DNA of 20,333 bases from an uncultured Clostridia bacterium (GTDB lineage Bacteria; Bacillota; Clostridia; Lachnospirales; CAG-274), in assembly GCA_947629215.1 (NCBI GenBank), contig CANRCU010000008.1:1-20333 (forward strand), given 5' to 3'. The notes under the pieces are model-generated. The model was not told the DNA's origin. It did not search any database and saw nothing but the letters and a program-made list of their open reading frames with translations. Position 1 is the stretch's first letter, and each line of letters opens with the position of its first letter. Positions 1-8,110 of the stretch are shown one piece after another. Both the position numbers and the translations under genes were made by a program.

Positions 1-578
1 GCGAGCCTTCGTCAACGGTGATAGAGCTGCCGCCTTATCGAAAACCACGTGTGGTAAAAGTAATTATAAGAAGTATTTTTGACAGAACGGCTTTTGTTCT
101 TGGCAGAGCGATAGTTGTCGCTGCGCCTGCGGGCGCTGTTTTGTGGCTTATGCAAAATATCACGCTCGGCGGCGGCAATATATTATATTATGTATCCCGT
201 TTTTTTGAGCCGTTGGGTCGGCTTATGGGGCTTGACGGCTGTATACTGACGGGTTTTGTTATGGGTATGCCCGCAAACGAGATCGTTCTGCCTGTGATAT
301 TGATGTGTTACGGGGGCGCAGGCGGTCTGACCGACGCTGCGGACGGTATGCTTATCGGGGATATTCTATCCGCAAACGGCTGGAGTATAAAAACGGCGGT
401 CTGTGTCATGCTCTTCTCGCTGTGTCATTTTCCGTGTACCACAACGCTGCTGACAATAAAAAAAGAAACGGGCAGCCTTAAATGGACGGCATTTGCTTTT
501 ATACTGCCTACGCTTATAGGCATTGCGCTTTGCTGTGCAGTGAATCTTTGTTTTGAAATATGCCGATTTATGGCATAA
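1..578 (+). CDS. feoB: Ferrous iron transport protein B, C-terminal part (partial)
   Basis: This is the 3' end of a FeoB-type Fe(II) transporter, an inner-membrane protein. The frame is open to the left edge: residues before the first possible start (GTG at 18) read EPSST and run straight into VIELPPYRKP, so the true start lies outside the window. Visible are the family's ELPPYRKP linker, several hydrophobic helices, a Gate-like segment GFVMGMPANEIVLPV (about bases 255-300) and the tail CHFPCTTTLLTIKKETGSLK, which matches the short clostridial/Bacteroidales style of FeoB. The other feoB in the window (13296-15599) has AKENVVGTFGILYG where this one has PANEIVLP, so the two are different subtypes and not a recent duplication. 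The N-terminal G domain is not visible. Family assignment is firm; the exact metal is inferred. Confidence 0.9.
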   Translation, partial: EPSSTVIELPPYRKPRVVKVIIRSIFDRTAFVLGRAIVVAAPAGAVLWLMQNITLGGGNILYYVSRFFEPLGRLMGLDGCILTGFVMGMPANEIVLPVILMCYGGAGGLTDAADGMLIGDILSANGWSIKTAVCVMLFSLCHFPCTTTLLTIKKETGSLKWTAFAFILPTLIGIALCCAVNLCFEICRFMA

Positions 579-615
579 ATACCATTAATTTTGCATTTAT
601 TTTATATTATGAATG

Positions 616-624
616 TGTTACAAT
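616..624 (+). promoter_or_regulatory. Probable extended -10 promoter of the CAP-domain gene
   Basis: TGTTACAAT at 616-624 fits an extended -10 (TGN plus TACAAT). The -35 position 17 bp upstream (TTTATT) is weak. It lies about 45 bases before the start codon, in the gap between feoB and the CAP gene. Confidence 0.45.
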
Positions 625-669
625 AAGATTACAAAAATAAAACGACAGTATTCAAAGGAGGAAAAAACA

Positions 670-1332
670 ATGAAAAAAATATTGTGTGTAATATCCGCGG
701 CTGTTCTTATGTCAACAAGCGTACAGGCTGCCTGTTCGCGAAGGGTAAAAATATATCCCCAAAACGATCGGGCAGTTGTATACAGCGCAAATTACAAAGA
801 TATAAACGAGTTTCTTTACAGCTTATACGGCGGCAGACCCAAAACGACGGAAGCAACAACAGAGCCAACGACAGAAGCAACAACAGAAGCAAAAGAGAAA
901 CCGACGTCACAAGCCCCGAATGTTGCCGAAAAGCCTGCCGAAGATGTGACAAAGGCGTCGTCGGTTTCCGATAAGGTGCTTGAAATAGTGAACAGAGAAC
1001 GCGCGGCAAACGGTTTGTCGGCTTTGAAACTCGATACAGCTCTTTCAAAGGTCGCGCAGGCAAAAGCGGAGGATATGCTCAAAAACAATTATTTTTCGCA
1101 TACGTCACCGACATACGGTTCTCCGTTTGAAATGCTCAAGACCTTTGGCATAAGTTACAGGTCGGCAGGCGAAAATATAGCCAAGGGACAAAAAACGCCC
1201 GAAAGCGTTATGCAGGCATGGATGGCTTCAAGCGGACACCGCAAAAATATTCTTGGCAATTATACACGGCTTGGCGTGGGTTATGTCAACAAAAACGGTG
1301 TTACATATTGGGTGCAGATGTTTATAAGCTGA
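670..1332 (+). CDS. Secreted CAP/SCP-domain protein (YkwD-like)
   Basis: A 220-residue exported protein of the CAP (SCP/PR-1) superfamily; the biochemical role of bacterial members is mostly unknown. The start ATG at 670 is chosen because AAAGGAGG lies at 654-661 and the protein then begins with a signal peptide (MKKILCVISAAVLMSTSVQA, probable cleavage after residue 20). The in-frame ATG at 613 would bury this signal. Residues 58-75 are a low-complexity Thr/Glu stalk (TTEATTEPTTEATTEA), then a linker. The CAP domain spans about 98-220, with LEIVNRERAANG, FSHTSP (His144), GENIAKG and the SGHRKNILG motif. The length fits the YkwD-like group of Firmicutes, some of which are spore or cell-wall associated. 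The stalk suggests that the domain is displayed within or beyond the wall. It is likely transcribed alone. Confidence 0.88.
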   Translation: MKKILCVISAAVLMSTSVQAACSRRVKIYPQNDRAVVYSANYKDINEFLYSLYGGRPKTTEATTEPTTEATTEAKEKPTSQAPNVAEKPAEDVTKASSVSDKVLEIVNRERAANGLSALKLDTALSKVAQAKAEDMLKNNYFSHTSPTYGSPFEMLKTFGISYRSAGENIAKGQKTPESVMQAWMASSGHRKNILGNYTRLGVGYVNKNGVTYWVQMFIS

Positions 1333-1365
1333 AATGACCGACGAAATATCATTGACCATAAAGAA

Positions 1366-1400
1366 AAAGCCGACCGCAGGCAATATCTGCGGTCGGCTTT
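1366..1400. terminator. Bidirectional intrinsic terminator between CAP and PAP2 genes
   Basis: A perfect 14-bp stem (AAAGCCGACCGCAG at 1366-1379, complement at 1387-1400) with a 7-base loop. On the minus strand it is followed by a T-rich run (TTTTTCTTT), and on the plus strand by TTTCGTATTT. It sits between the two convergent stop codons. Confidence 0.9.
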
Positions 1401-1426
1401 CGTATTTAATATAGGCGAGGTAATAA

Positions 1427-2410
1427 TTATTTTGTTTTGTTCTTTGCAAAAAGTCCCGTGAAAAGCCCGGCTATTGCAGGACCTGCGGCAACAAACCAGA
1501 ATACGCATACAAATTGCATAAGCGCCTTTGCCATACCCGAACCAAGCCCCGCATTTGTGAGCATATCGACTATATTACCCGAAAGACTGTCAAGCACTTT
1601 ATAGGTAAATATGCAGAAAATAAGTCTTATCATATTTTCGGTCTTGCTTTTATCGGTCGAAAACTTAACAAAGCGTTTTTCGACAAACCAGCCTGTAAAG
1701 AAACCGATGCCCATACCGGCGTTTTTATATGAGTCGACAGCCATTTTTGAACCCTCGACTATAACGGAACCGTCGGCGGCATAGTCCACGGGGTAGGACT
1801 TCAGCGCAGCATAGATTATCAGCAATACGCAAAGCGCAGTACCGCCAAGCATTATCCATATATCGGCTTTGGGGTTATTTTCGGCAAAAGACATGAGTTT
1901 TGTCATGGCAAACAAAACGGCTATACCTATCAAAAGGGCAACAATAACGTCTTGCGGCGTATGTACGCCAAGATAATTCCGCGAAAAACCTATAAGCAAG
2001 ACCAGTACGACCAACAGCGCGGAAAGCCATTTCGGGCATTTAAAGCCTTTTTTTGTGTTCAGCGCAAGTCCGCCCCAGCAGCTGACCGCATTTGCGGTAT
2101 GGCCGCTCGGGAAAGAATAACCTGTTGCGTCCGCCTGCGCCGCAGGTACGGGCGTTATCCTGGCATCCCTTATCCACGGGCGGTAAACGCAGGCTGTTAT
2201 TTTAACGAACCCGTTTATTATCCTGTTTGTAAACAGTGAAAACATAAGAAATATACCTTTGTTTTTATCAAACGCCCAGTATATTATCCCTATGGCGAAC
2301 ATCAGAATTGAGGTCTCGCCAAGTTTTGTTACCGGTTCAAAAAAACCGTTTAATATCCCGCCGCTTGCTTCTCTTAAATTTTGCAGCAAAAGTAAAAATT
2401 CTATATCCAT
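1427..2410 (-). CDS. PAP2-family membrane phosphatase
   Basis: A 327-residue polytopic membrane protein of the type 2 phosphatidic acid phosphatase (PAP2) family. These enzymes dephosphorylate lipid substrates such as phosphatidate or undecaprenyl pyrophosphate on the outer face of the membrane. All three catalytic motifs are intact: K-X6-RP (K70, R77-P78), PSGH (101-104) and SR-X5-H-X3-D (S143, R144, H150, D154). About eight hydrophobic segments are visible, including several C-terminal helices beyond the core domain. The start at 2410 (MDIEFLLLLQ) is preferred over 2476 because AAAGGA precedes it at good spacing and because the upstream residues overlap the promoter at 2436-2464. It is a single gene, convergent with the CAP gene. 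The substrate cannot be told from sequence. Confidence 0.88.
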   Translation of the reverse strand: MDIEFLLLLQNLREASGGILNGFFEPVTKLGETSILMFAIGIIYWAFDKNKGIFLMFSLFTNRIINGFVKITACVYRPWIRDARITPVPAAQADATGYSFPSGHTANAVSCWGGLALNTKKGFKCPKWLSALLVVLVLLIGFSRNYLGVHTPQDVIVALLIGIAVLFAMTKLMSFAENNPKADIWIMLGGTALCVLLIIYAALKSYPVDYAADGSVIVEGSKMAVDSYKNAGMGIGFFTGWFVEKRFVKFSTDKSKTENMIRLIFCIFTYKVLDSLSGNIVDMLTNAGLGSGMAKALMQFVCVFWFVAAGPAIAGLFTGLFAKNKTK

Positions 2411-2435
2411 ATTATCCGTCCTTTCCGTTTTTTTT

Positions 2436-2464
2436 ATTTTATCACTTTTATATTTAAATTTCAA
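2436..2464 (-). promoter_or_regulatory. Promoter of the PAP2 gene
   Basis: On the minus strand, TTGAAA (2459-2464), a 17-bp spacer and TAAAAT (2436-2441), with TGA before the -10. It is near-consensus sigma-70 type, about 25 bases upstream of the chosen start. Confidence 0.6.
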
Positions 2465-2503
2465 TAAAATATCCATAAAAAACTTTTAATTAAAATAAAA
2501 ATA

Positions 2504-2512
2504 TGTTATAAT
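2504..2512 (+). promoter_or_regulatory. Extended -10 promoter of the STAS-kinase/birA operon
   Basis: TGTTATAAT is a perfect extended -10. The -35 region (TTTTAA at 2484-2489) is weak. A leader of about 70 nt follows, containing small hairpins (GCTTT/AAAGC near 2521-2535 and AGCC/GGCT near 2535-2545), then AAGGAGG ahead of the ATG at 2592. Confidence 0.6.
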
Positions 2513-2591
2513 AGACAAAAGCTTTGGTAAAAGCCGTCGGCTAATGCAGTAAGAATATCATTGACTTTTGGCATTATAAGGAGGTCAACAA

Positions 2592-3773
2592 ATGGACAGT
2601 AAATTTGAAAACGGAATACTTACAATAAAATTATGTGAAAGAATAGATTCGGGCAATGCTGCCGAAGTTGAAAAAGAAATATTTGCGTTAAAGGAAGAAA
2701 ACGGCGCCGAAAGCGTTGTGCTTGATGCTACCGATAGCGATTATATCTCAAGCGCAGGGTTGAGGACTATTCTGAAATTGAAAAAAGCCGTACCCGATTC
2801 AAAGGTGACAAATGTGTCGGCTGAGGTGTACAACATATTCGAGGTGACGGGTTTTGCGGATATAATCAATATTGAAAGAGCAGTGCGCGAAATTTCGGTT
2901 GACGGCTGCGAAGTCATCGGGGAAGGCGGTTTTGGCGTTGTCTACCGTCTTGACGCCGATACAATAGTAAAAATTTATAAGGTTTCGGGCATAGACAGCA
3001 TAAAACGTGAAATAGACTATGCCAAAAAAGCATTTGTAAAAGGCGTTCCGACGGCTATTTCCTACGATATTGTGAAATGCGGCTCAATGTATGGTGTTGT
3101 GTTGGAGATGATTCGTTCGGATATGCTTGCCACGCATATGGTAAAAGAACCGGAACGTTTTGAAGAATATATGGATAAGTATGTAGATATGATACGCTGT
3201 ACACATTCGACCGATTTCGGCGATGTGGACTGTCCGCAGACGAAAGACGTTTATATAAAATTGCTTTCCGAAACGATAAAAAATTATATGACCGACGATG
3301 AATGGGCTGCTTTTGTTGATATTTTAAATTCGGTCGGTGAAAAGCAGTCAATGGTACACGGTGATATGCACGCCAAAAATATAATGGTTCAGGACGGTGA
3401 TCTGCTGCTTATAGACATGGACGAAATAATGCGCGGTCACCCGATATACGATATTGCAGGCATATATTTTGTATATACATATTTGCCGAGTGTGAACAGA
3501 GGCGAAAGAATGCTCGGTATGGATAACGAAATGTGCGGACGTTTTCTGAATATGTTTTTGAATAAATATTTTGCCGATGTACCGGAGGAAAAACGCGGTT
3601 TTGTTATAGACGGCGTAAAGGCGTTTGCAGCGGTGCGCGAGGCATATGCGGTACATCTTTTTGAAAGAAAAAATAAAGAAAGAACAGAGTTTCTCGCAAA
3701 CAGGGTAAGAGAAAGCGTATTGCCGTATTCAGCCGAGATCGCCGAGGCGGCAAAAGTTATAGGAGATATGTGA
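2592..3773 (+). CDS. STAS domain fused to a kinase/phosphotransferase domain
   Basis: A 393-residue two-domain protein. Residues 1-100 are a STAS (anti-sigma-antagonist) domain with the phospho-acceptor loop DYISSAGLR; Ser53 aligns with the serine phosphorylated in SpoIIAA. Residues 105-393 are a protein-kinase-like/APH fold: glycine loop GEGGFGVVY (110-118), ATP-lysine K127, possible Glu140, catalytic loop HGDMHAKN (H256, D258, N263) and metal-binding LLLIDMDE (D275). The kinase half resembles the TIGR02172 family that I recall from Fibrobacter and rumen clostridia. The start ATG follows TAAGGAGG at good spacing. The gene is first in the operon, and the next gene, a phosphatase remnant, begins one base after its stop. 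Regulation of another protein by phosphorylation is inferred; small-molecule phosphorylation is an alternative. No membrane segment is seen. Confidence 0.85.
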   Translation: MDSKFENGILTIKLCERIDSGNAAEVEKEIFALKEENGAESVVLDATDSDYISSAGLRTILKLKKAVPDSKVTNVSAEVYNIFEVTGFADIINIERAVREISVDGCEVIGEGGFGVVYRLDADTIVKIYKVSGIDSIKREIDYAKKAFVKGVPTAISYDIVKCGSMYGVVLEMIRSDMLATHMVKEPERFEEYMDKYVDMIRCTHSTDFGDVDCPQTKDVYIKLLSETIKNYMTDDEWAAFVDILNSVGEKQSMVHGDMHAKNIMVQDGDLLLIDMDEIMRGHPIYDIAGIYFVYTYLPSVNRGERMLGMDNEMCGRFLNMFLNKYFADVPEEKRGFVIDGVKAFAAVREAYAVHLFERKNKERTEFLANRVRESVLPYSAEIAEAAKVIGDM

Positions 3774-3774
3774 A

Positions 3775-4654
3775 ATGAGAAGGAGAATGTTGGCAATTAT
3801 GGCTGCAGCACTTACTATGTCGGCAGCGGCTTGCGGTACTGTTCCGGATAAAGGCGCGGAAAACAATATACAGGCAAGTACCGATACCGCCGGAAAAATA
3901 CCCGAGATAACACTTGAAGCACAGAGCATAGAGCTTGACGGCGTGAACAATGCGCGTCAGCTTGGCGGATATGTTTGCTCGGACGGCAGAAAAATAAAAG
4001 ACGGGGTCTTGTTAAGAAGCGCTGCGCTTGATAATTTGACCGACGAGGGCGCAAAAACCCGATAAGGCGGTCGAAGGCGCCGAAGTTATTGCAATACCCG
4101 TGTTTACCCAAAATCTGTATGATGAGGAAACAATGTCGGCAATGGCTGAGGCGGCAAAAACGGGCGATAAGGAACAGGTGATGATAACGCTTGCGAAACA
4201 CAAAGGTCTTTCGGCTATTTATGAAAAAATGCTTGTGACCGACGAAGGCAAGGCGGCATACCGCGCGTTTTTCGATACACTTTTGCAGCTTGGGGACGGA
4301 GAGGCTGTTTTGTGGCACTGTTCTCAGGGGAAAGATCGTGCGGGTATGGCGGCGGTATTGCTGCTATATGCCCTTGGTGCGGACGACGATACCGTAAAAC
4401 AAGATTATCTGCTGACAAACAGGGCATACGAGGAACTTATTGCCGAAACGAAAAAAAAGGCTGACGAGTTGGGGCTCAACGAGGACGAAACAAAGGAATA
4501 TGTCGGTACGGCAGCAGCCGTAAGCGAAGACTTTCTGCATCTTGCATTGAATAGCATAAATAATGAGTATGGCTCTGTTCAAAATTATCTGACAGACGGG
4601 CTTGGTCTTTCCGATGAGGATATAACGGCGCTCAGGGATAAATTTCTTGAATGA
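3775..4654 (+). pseudogene. Tyrosine-phosphatase-like lipoprotein, disrupted by an internal deletion/frameshift
   Basis: This is a dual-specificity or tyrosine phosphatase (Y_phosphatase3-like) split over two frames. The first part (3775-4065) starts one base after the kinase gene, has a lipoprotein signal (SAAAC, Cys20) and the family N-terminus LDGVNNARQLGGY and GVLLRSAALDNLTDEGAK, then stops at 4063-4065. The second part is read in the next frame from about 4050 (AQKPDKAVEGAEVIAIPV) and contains the intact active-site loop HCSQGKDRAGM (CX5R) near 4316-4348. It ends at 4654. Family members normally have about 20-25 residues (a strand with VVDFR-like sequence) between these parts, so roughly 65-75 bases, with length 2 modulo 3, appear deleted. 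The junction lies in GGCGCAAAA, a plausible short-repeat deletion point. No good ribosome site precedes the second half. A sequencing or assembly error is the main alternative. Confidence 0.75.
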
Positions 4655-4679
4655 TGCGATATACAAAGGGGGCATTTAT

Positions 4680-5009
4680 ATGGAAAAAACCGTACTTACA
4701 CGTGTAAAAGAAGCCGAGGATTTTATCCGCGCGGGTGATCCCTCGGGCAAGGAAGAGTATCTGAAATATCTTGCAAGGTGGATAGCTTACATACAGCACG
4801 AACGGTTCATACATCTTGTGGTAACAATGTTTTTCGGGCTTTTTGCCATGCTTTGCATTTTTTTGTTTTTTATGAGTACAAACCTTGCTGTGTTGGGAGC
4901 GTTGTTTATTTTTGTTGTAACGCTTGGTTTTTATGTGCGGCATTATTTCATACTGGAGAATAAAACACAGTACCTCTATGATTTATATGATAAAATAGAG
5001 CAGATGTGA
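4680..5009 (+). CDS. Small two-helix membrane protein, unknown function
   Basis: A 109-residue protein that I do not recognise. The start at 4680 (MEKTVLTRVKEAEDF) is chosen because AAAGGGGG lies about 7 bases upstream; the in-frame ATG at 4647 overlaps the phosphatase stop and lacks such a site. Residues 1-42 are charged and amphipathic. Two hydrophobic helices follow at about 44-66 and 68-90. The C-terminus (ENKTQYLYDLYDKIEQM) is charged. Both ends would lie on the same side of the membrane. It sits 25 bases downstream of the phosphatase remnant and 26 bases upstream of birA, so it is probably cotranscribed. Nothing in it suggests an enzymatic role. Confidence 0.7.
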   Translation: MEKTVLTRVKEAEDFIRAGDPSGKEEYLKYLARWIAYIQHERFIHLVVTMFFGLFAMLCIFLFFMSTNLAVLGALFIFVVTLGFYVRHYFILENKTQYLYDLYDKIEQM

Positions 5010-5035
5010 GATTTTAACCGAAAGAAGGTCTTTTT

Positions 5036-5980
5036 TTGAAAGAGAAACTCCTTGATATGCTCAAAAGCGCCGACGGTTATGTTTCGGGACAGGAAATTGC
5101 AGATAGTTTAGGGGTATCCAGAACAGCTGTGTGGAAAACCGTAACTGCCCTTAAAAACGAAGGCTACAATATAATTTCCACAAAGAACAGGGGTTATAAG
5201 CTGAATACCGAAGGAGATGTACTGAACGCAAGGGAATTGCTCGGTCTTGGGGGTCATGCTTTTTATGAAAGACTGACTTCCACAAACGATATGGCAAAGC
5301 GGTTCGCGCTTGACGGCTGCAAAGAATTTTTCTTTGTTGCGGCAAACAGCCAAACGGCGGGCAAGGGCAGGCTTGGGCGTGAATGGGAAAGCCCGCACAA
5401 CAAAAATATCTATATAAGTGTGGTGCTTTATCCGGATATAGGTTTTGAAAGTGTGGCTCAAATAACACTTATTTCGGGGCTTGCCGTCGTAAAGACCATA
5501 CGTGATATGACTAAGGCGGACGCAAAAATAAAATGGCCCAACGATGTTCTTATAAACGGCAAAAAAGTCGTCGGGATATTGACGGAAATGCAGGCGGAAG
5601 TAAACAGGATATTGTTTGCGGTCGTGGGCATAGGCATAAACGTTAATCAGACTGTATTTGACGATGAGTTAAAAGAAAAAGCGACCTCGATATTGCTTGA
5701 AAGCGGCATAAAATATAAACGCAGCGAGATGATAGCCAAACTTATGCAGATGCTGAAAGAGTATTATAAAATATTCTGCGAAAAGGGTTTTGGCGTTTTT
5801 CTGGACGAATACAAAAAAATTTGTATAAACCTTGACCGCGAGGTAACGGCAGTTTCAAAAGGACAGCGTATAAACGGCATTGCGGTGGATATATCCGAAA
5901 ACGGCGAGCTTGTTATAGATACGGGTGACGGGCTTGTGAATATTTCAAGCGGAGAGGCAACTTTAAGGACCGATAGTTGA
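5036..5980 (+). CDS. birA: Bifunctional biotin-protein ligase / biotin operon repressor
   Basis: A 314-residue class II BirA. It activates biotin with ATP to biotinyl-AMP and transfers it to the lysine of biotin carboxyl-carrier proteins. The N-terminal winged helix (about residues 1-60, recognition region QEIADSLGVSRTAVWKTV) indicates an additional role as biotin-responsive repressor. Ligase motifs: TSTNDMAK (81-88), the biotin/AMP loop GKGRLGREW (109-117), KWPND (166-170) and KVVGIL (177-182). A small C-terminal domain follows (about 265-314). The start is TTG at 5036, supported by AGAAGG at 5023-5028 and by the normal N-terminus that results. It is last in the operon begun at 2592. No BirA operator was recognised in the window. 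Confidence 0.95.
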   Translation: MKEKLLDMLKSADGYVSGQEIADSLGVSRTAVWKTVTALKNEGYNIISTKNRGYKLNTEGDVLNARELLGLGGHAFYERLTSTNDMAKRFALDGCKEFFFVAANSQTAGKGRLGREWESPHNKNIYISVVLYPDIGFESVAQITLISGLAVVKTIRDMTKADAKIKWPNDVLINGKKVVGILTEMQAEVNRILFAVVGIGINVNQTVFDDELKEKATSILLESGIKYKRSEMIAKLMQMLKEYYKIFCEKGFGVFLDEYKKICINLDREVTAVSKGQRINGIAVDISENGELVIDTGDGLVNISSGEATLRTDS

Positions 5981-6164
5981 TGTAAAGAAGCCAAAGATAT
6001 TAACCAAAAGGTGAGGATTAATTTACCAAAGCCCGCTATTTGCAATAGAAATACTAAAAAAGGCTTTGCAAAAGCCATAGGTTGTGAGTACGCAGTGCGA
6101 ATATCCTTGACTGTGTTTGTAAGGTTTAAAAGAATGTCGGAGCAAATAAAGTCAAATAAAACGA
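5981..6164. other. Intergenic region between birA and argS; hairpins only
   Basis: No gene is supported here. It contains overlapping small palindromes: CTATT/AATAG near 6041-6053, and GGCTTT/AAAGCC near 6061-6076, whose 5' arm could instead pair with CAAAGCC near 6027. None is followed by a T-run. The short reading frame from 6011 runs into the terminator hairpin and has no convincing ribosome site. Confidence 0.5.
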
Positions 6165-6189
6165 GGGGGTGTCGATTTGCGACACCCCC
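6165..6189 (-). terminator. Terminator hairpin of argS, copy of a repeated hairpin
   Basis: A perfect 10-bp stem GGGGGTGTCG / CGACACCCCC around the loop ATTTG. On the minus strand it is followed by TCGTTTTATTT, suiting termination of argS. It may also stop birA transcripts from the other side, although the plus-strand tail (TTAAACAAAA) is poor. The same hairpin, including the loop, recurs at 18582-18604. Confidence 0.75.
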
Positions 6190-6232
6190 TTAAACAAAAG
6201 CTTTGTGGGGTATGGGCATCGCCCATAATACT

Positions 6233-7981
6233 TTACATTCTTGTCGGTACACTGAAACCGAGTATACCCGTACAGAAAGCAAGAATATCCCTTGCAAACG
6301 TAATAAGCCCGATATAAGAGCTGCGCTTATTGTCATCTTCCTCGGAAAGTATCTTTATCTCATGATAAAAACGGTTCAACTCATTGCACAGCTGATATAT
6401 GTATTGGCATATCCTGTGCGGAGCGTTATTTTCACAGGCATTCCCAAGCATCTCACCAAAATTTGCCAGTGTAAGATATATCTTTTTGTCGGTTTCGCCG
6501 TATATACCAAAGATCTTGCTGTCAAGTTTCCCGAATTTTTCGTTATACTTTGCGCAGACCGAATTTATACGCGCTATGGTATACAATATGTACGGGCCTG
6601 TGTTTCCTTCAAACTCACAGAATTTATCCACATCAAAAATATAGTTGTTGGATATTTGATTTGAGAGATCCCCGTATTTTAATGCGGAAAGCGCAACATG
6701 ATGCACATTTGCATCATATTCTTCATATGATATATCCTCAGCTTTGAGCATACGGCTGCGTACCTTGTCGGTTATCTGACCGAGCAGGTCTTCAAGCCGC
6801 ATAACACCACCGTCACGGGTCTTGAACGGCTTCCCGTCGGGTCCGTTCATCGTACCGAACCCAAGAAAGACAAGCTCTGTTTTGTCGGGGATAAGCGCGC
6901 CTTTTCTTGCGCAGCGGAATACTTGCTTAAAATGCAGCTCCTGTCGGTTGTCTACAACATAAATCACCTCGTCGGGGCTGTAATTCTTTTCACGGTCAAT
7001 AAGCGTTGCAAGGTCGGTAGTAGTGTAAAGACTTGCGCCGTCCGATTTAAGAATGATACAAGGCGGGATCTCTATTTTGTCATCGTCCTGCTTTACGTCC
7101 ACAACGAGCGCATTTTCGCTTTTATACGCTATACCGCCCGACACAAGCTTTTCTATCATATCGGGAATATACGGCTGCGCGTCGCTTTCGCCCTTCCATA
7201 TATCAAAATCAACTTCGAGTTTTTTATAATTTTCTTTCAGATCGGCTATGGATATATCCACGATCTGTTTCCATACCGAGTAATATTTTGCGTCGTAGCT
7301 TTGCAAAGCAAAAGTTGCTTTGTGCGCGCGTTCGGAAAATCCCTCATCGGTTTTTGAACGTGCGCTCGCTTCGGGGTAAATTTTTTCCAAATCGGAAATA
7401 GTTATACCGTTATCCGCAATATAATTTTCATAATTGCCCGTGAGCGGATATTTTTCAAAAAGACCCTCTATAACAAGCCCCATTTGCAGCCCCCAATCGC
7501 CAAGATGCACATCGCCTATGACATTGTAACCGCAGGCTCTTTTCAATCTTTTAAGACATTCGCCGATTATTGCGGGACGCAGATGACCAACGTGAAGCGG
7601 CTTTGCAACGTTGGGACCGCCGTAGTCTATGACAACGGTTTCCCCCTCGCCTGTATCTTCGGCGCCGAAATTGCGACTCTCATGCATTTCAAGCACATAT
7701 TCAAGCAGAAATTCTTCGTTTATATCTATGTTTATAAACCCGGGCTTTACGACCTGAGCTTTTTTATATATGTCACATTCTCCAAGTTTTTCCATCACTT
7801 CATCGGCAATGACAAAGGGCGCTTTTTTGTACGCCTTTGCTGCGCTCATAGCGCCGTTGCACTGAAATTCACAAAGATCGGGGCGTGAAGAACGGCTGAC
7901 AACACCGTAAGACGGGTCGTAACCGCAGGCTCTGAAAGCCTCACACAGCGGTCTTGAGATCATATCCGAAAATTTATCCAT
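6233..7981 (-). CDS. argS: Arginyl-tRNA synthetase
   Basis: A 582-residue class I aminoacyl-tRNA synthetase that charges tRNA-Arg with arginine in the cytoplasm. The N-terminal tRNA-recognition domain (about 1-110) is followed by the nucleotide-binding signature GPNVAKPLHVGHLR (HIGH motif is HVGH at 130-133), the GDVHLGDWGLQMG segment (157-169), and a KMSK-equivalent KPFKTRDGG near 384-392. The C-terminal DALR anticodon-binding domain (about 455-582) ends in the typical PTRM. GAGGTG stands about 7 bases before the ATG. It is transcribed alone from tandem promoters (8002-8090). The shortest leader is only about 14 nt, leaving no room for a T-box. Length and motifs are complete. Confidence 0.97.
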   Translation of the reverse strand: MDKFSDMISRPLCEAFRACGYDPSYGVVSRSSRPDLCEFQCNGAMSAAKAYKKAPFVIADEVMEKLGECDIYKKAQVVKPGFINIDINEEFLLEYVLEMHESRNFGAEDTGEGETVVIDYGGPNVAKPLHVGHLRPAIIGECLKRLKRACGYNVIGDVHLGDWGLQMGLVIEGLFEKYPLTGNYENYIADNGITISDLEKIYPEASARSKTDEGFSERAHKATFALQSYDAKYYSVWKQIVDISIADLKENYKKLEVDFDIWKGESDAQPYIPDMIEKLVSGGIAYKSENALVVDVKQDDDKIEIPPCIILKSDGASLYTTTDLATLIDREKNYSPDEVIYVVDNRQELHFKQVFRCARKGALIPDKTELVFLGFGTMNGPDGKPFKTRDGGVMRLEDLLGQITDKVRSRMLKAEDISYEEYDANVHHVALSALKYGDLSNQISNNYIFDVDKFCEFEGNTGPYILYTIARINSVCAKYNEKFGKLDSKIFGIYGETDKKIYLTLANFGEMLGNACENNAPHRICQYIYQLCNELNRFYHEIKILSEEDDNKRSSYIGLITFARDILAFCTGILGFSVPTRM

Positions 7982-8001
7982 ATTTTTTTCACCTCGATTT
8001 A

Positions 8002-8030
8002 ATTATAACTTATAAAAAACGGTTTGTCAA
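8002..8030 (-). promoter_or_regulatory. argS promoter, proximal (consensus)
   Basis: On the minus strand, TTGACA (8025-8030), 17 bp and TATAAT (8002-8007): a perfect sigma-70 consensus. The predicted RNA start is about 14 nt before the argS ATG. Confidence 0.85.
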
Positions 8031-8061
8031 ACCCGTGTTTCGTATAAGACAAACTATATTA

Positions 8062-8090
8062 ATTATAACATAGGCTACAGGCGGTTTCAA
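8062..8090 (-). promoter_or_regulatory. argS promoter, distal (near-consensus)
   Basis: On the minus strand, TTGAAA (8085-8090), 17 bp and TATAAT (8062-8067), with TGT making an extended -10. It is 60 bp upstream of the proximal promoter, so argS appears to have tandem promoters. Confidence 0.75.
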
Positions 8091-8110
8091 TATAAAGCAG
8101 ATAAAACTTT

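Noticed and set aside
4100..4654. Second half of the phosphatase as an independent gene starting at GTG 4100
   Set aside because: No ribosome site precedes it, and the homologous sequence begins upstream of that GTG (AQKPDKAVEG), so it is better seen as the broken end of one gene.
6011..6193. Short plus-strand reading frame of 60 codons
   Set aside because: It runs through the argS terminator hairpin, starts with GTG without a convincing ribosome site and shows no recognisable protein features.
7982..8060. T-box riboswitch upstream of argS
   Set aside because: The leader from the consensus promoter is about 14 nt, and even the distal one is about 75 nt, with no specifier or antiterminator elements.
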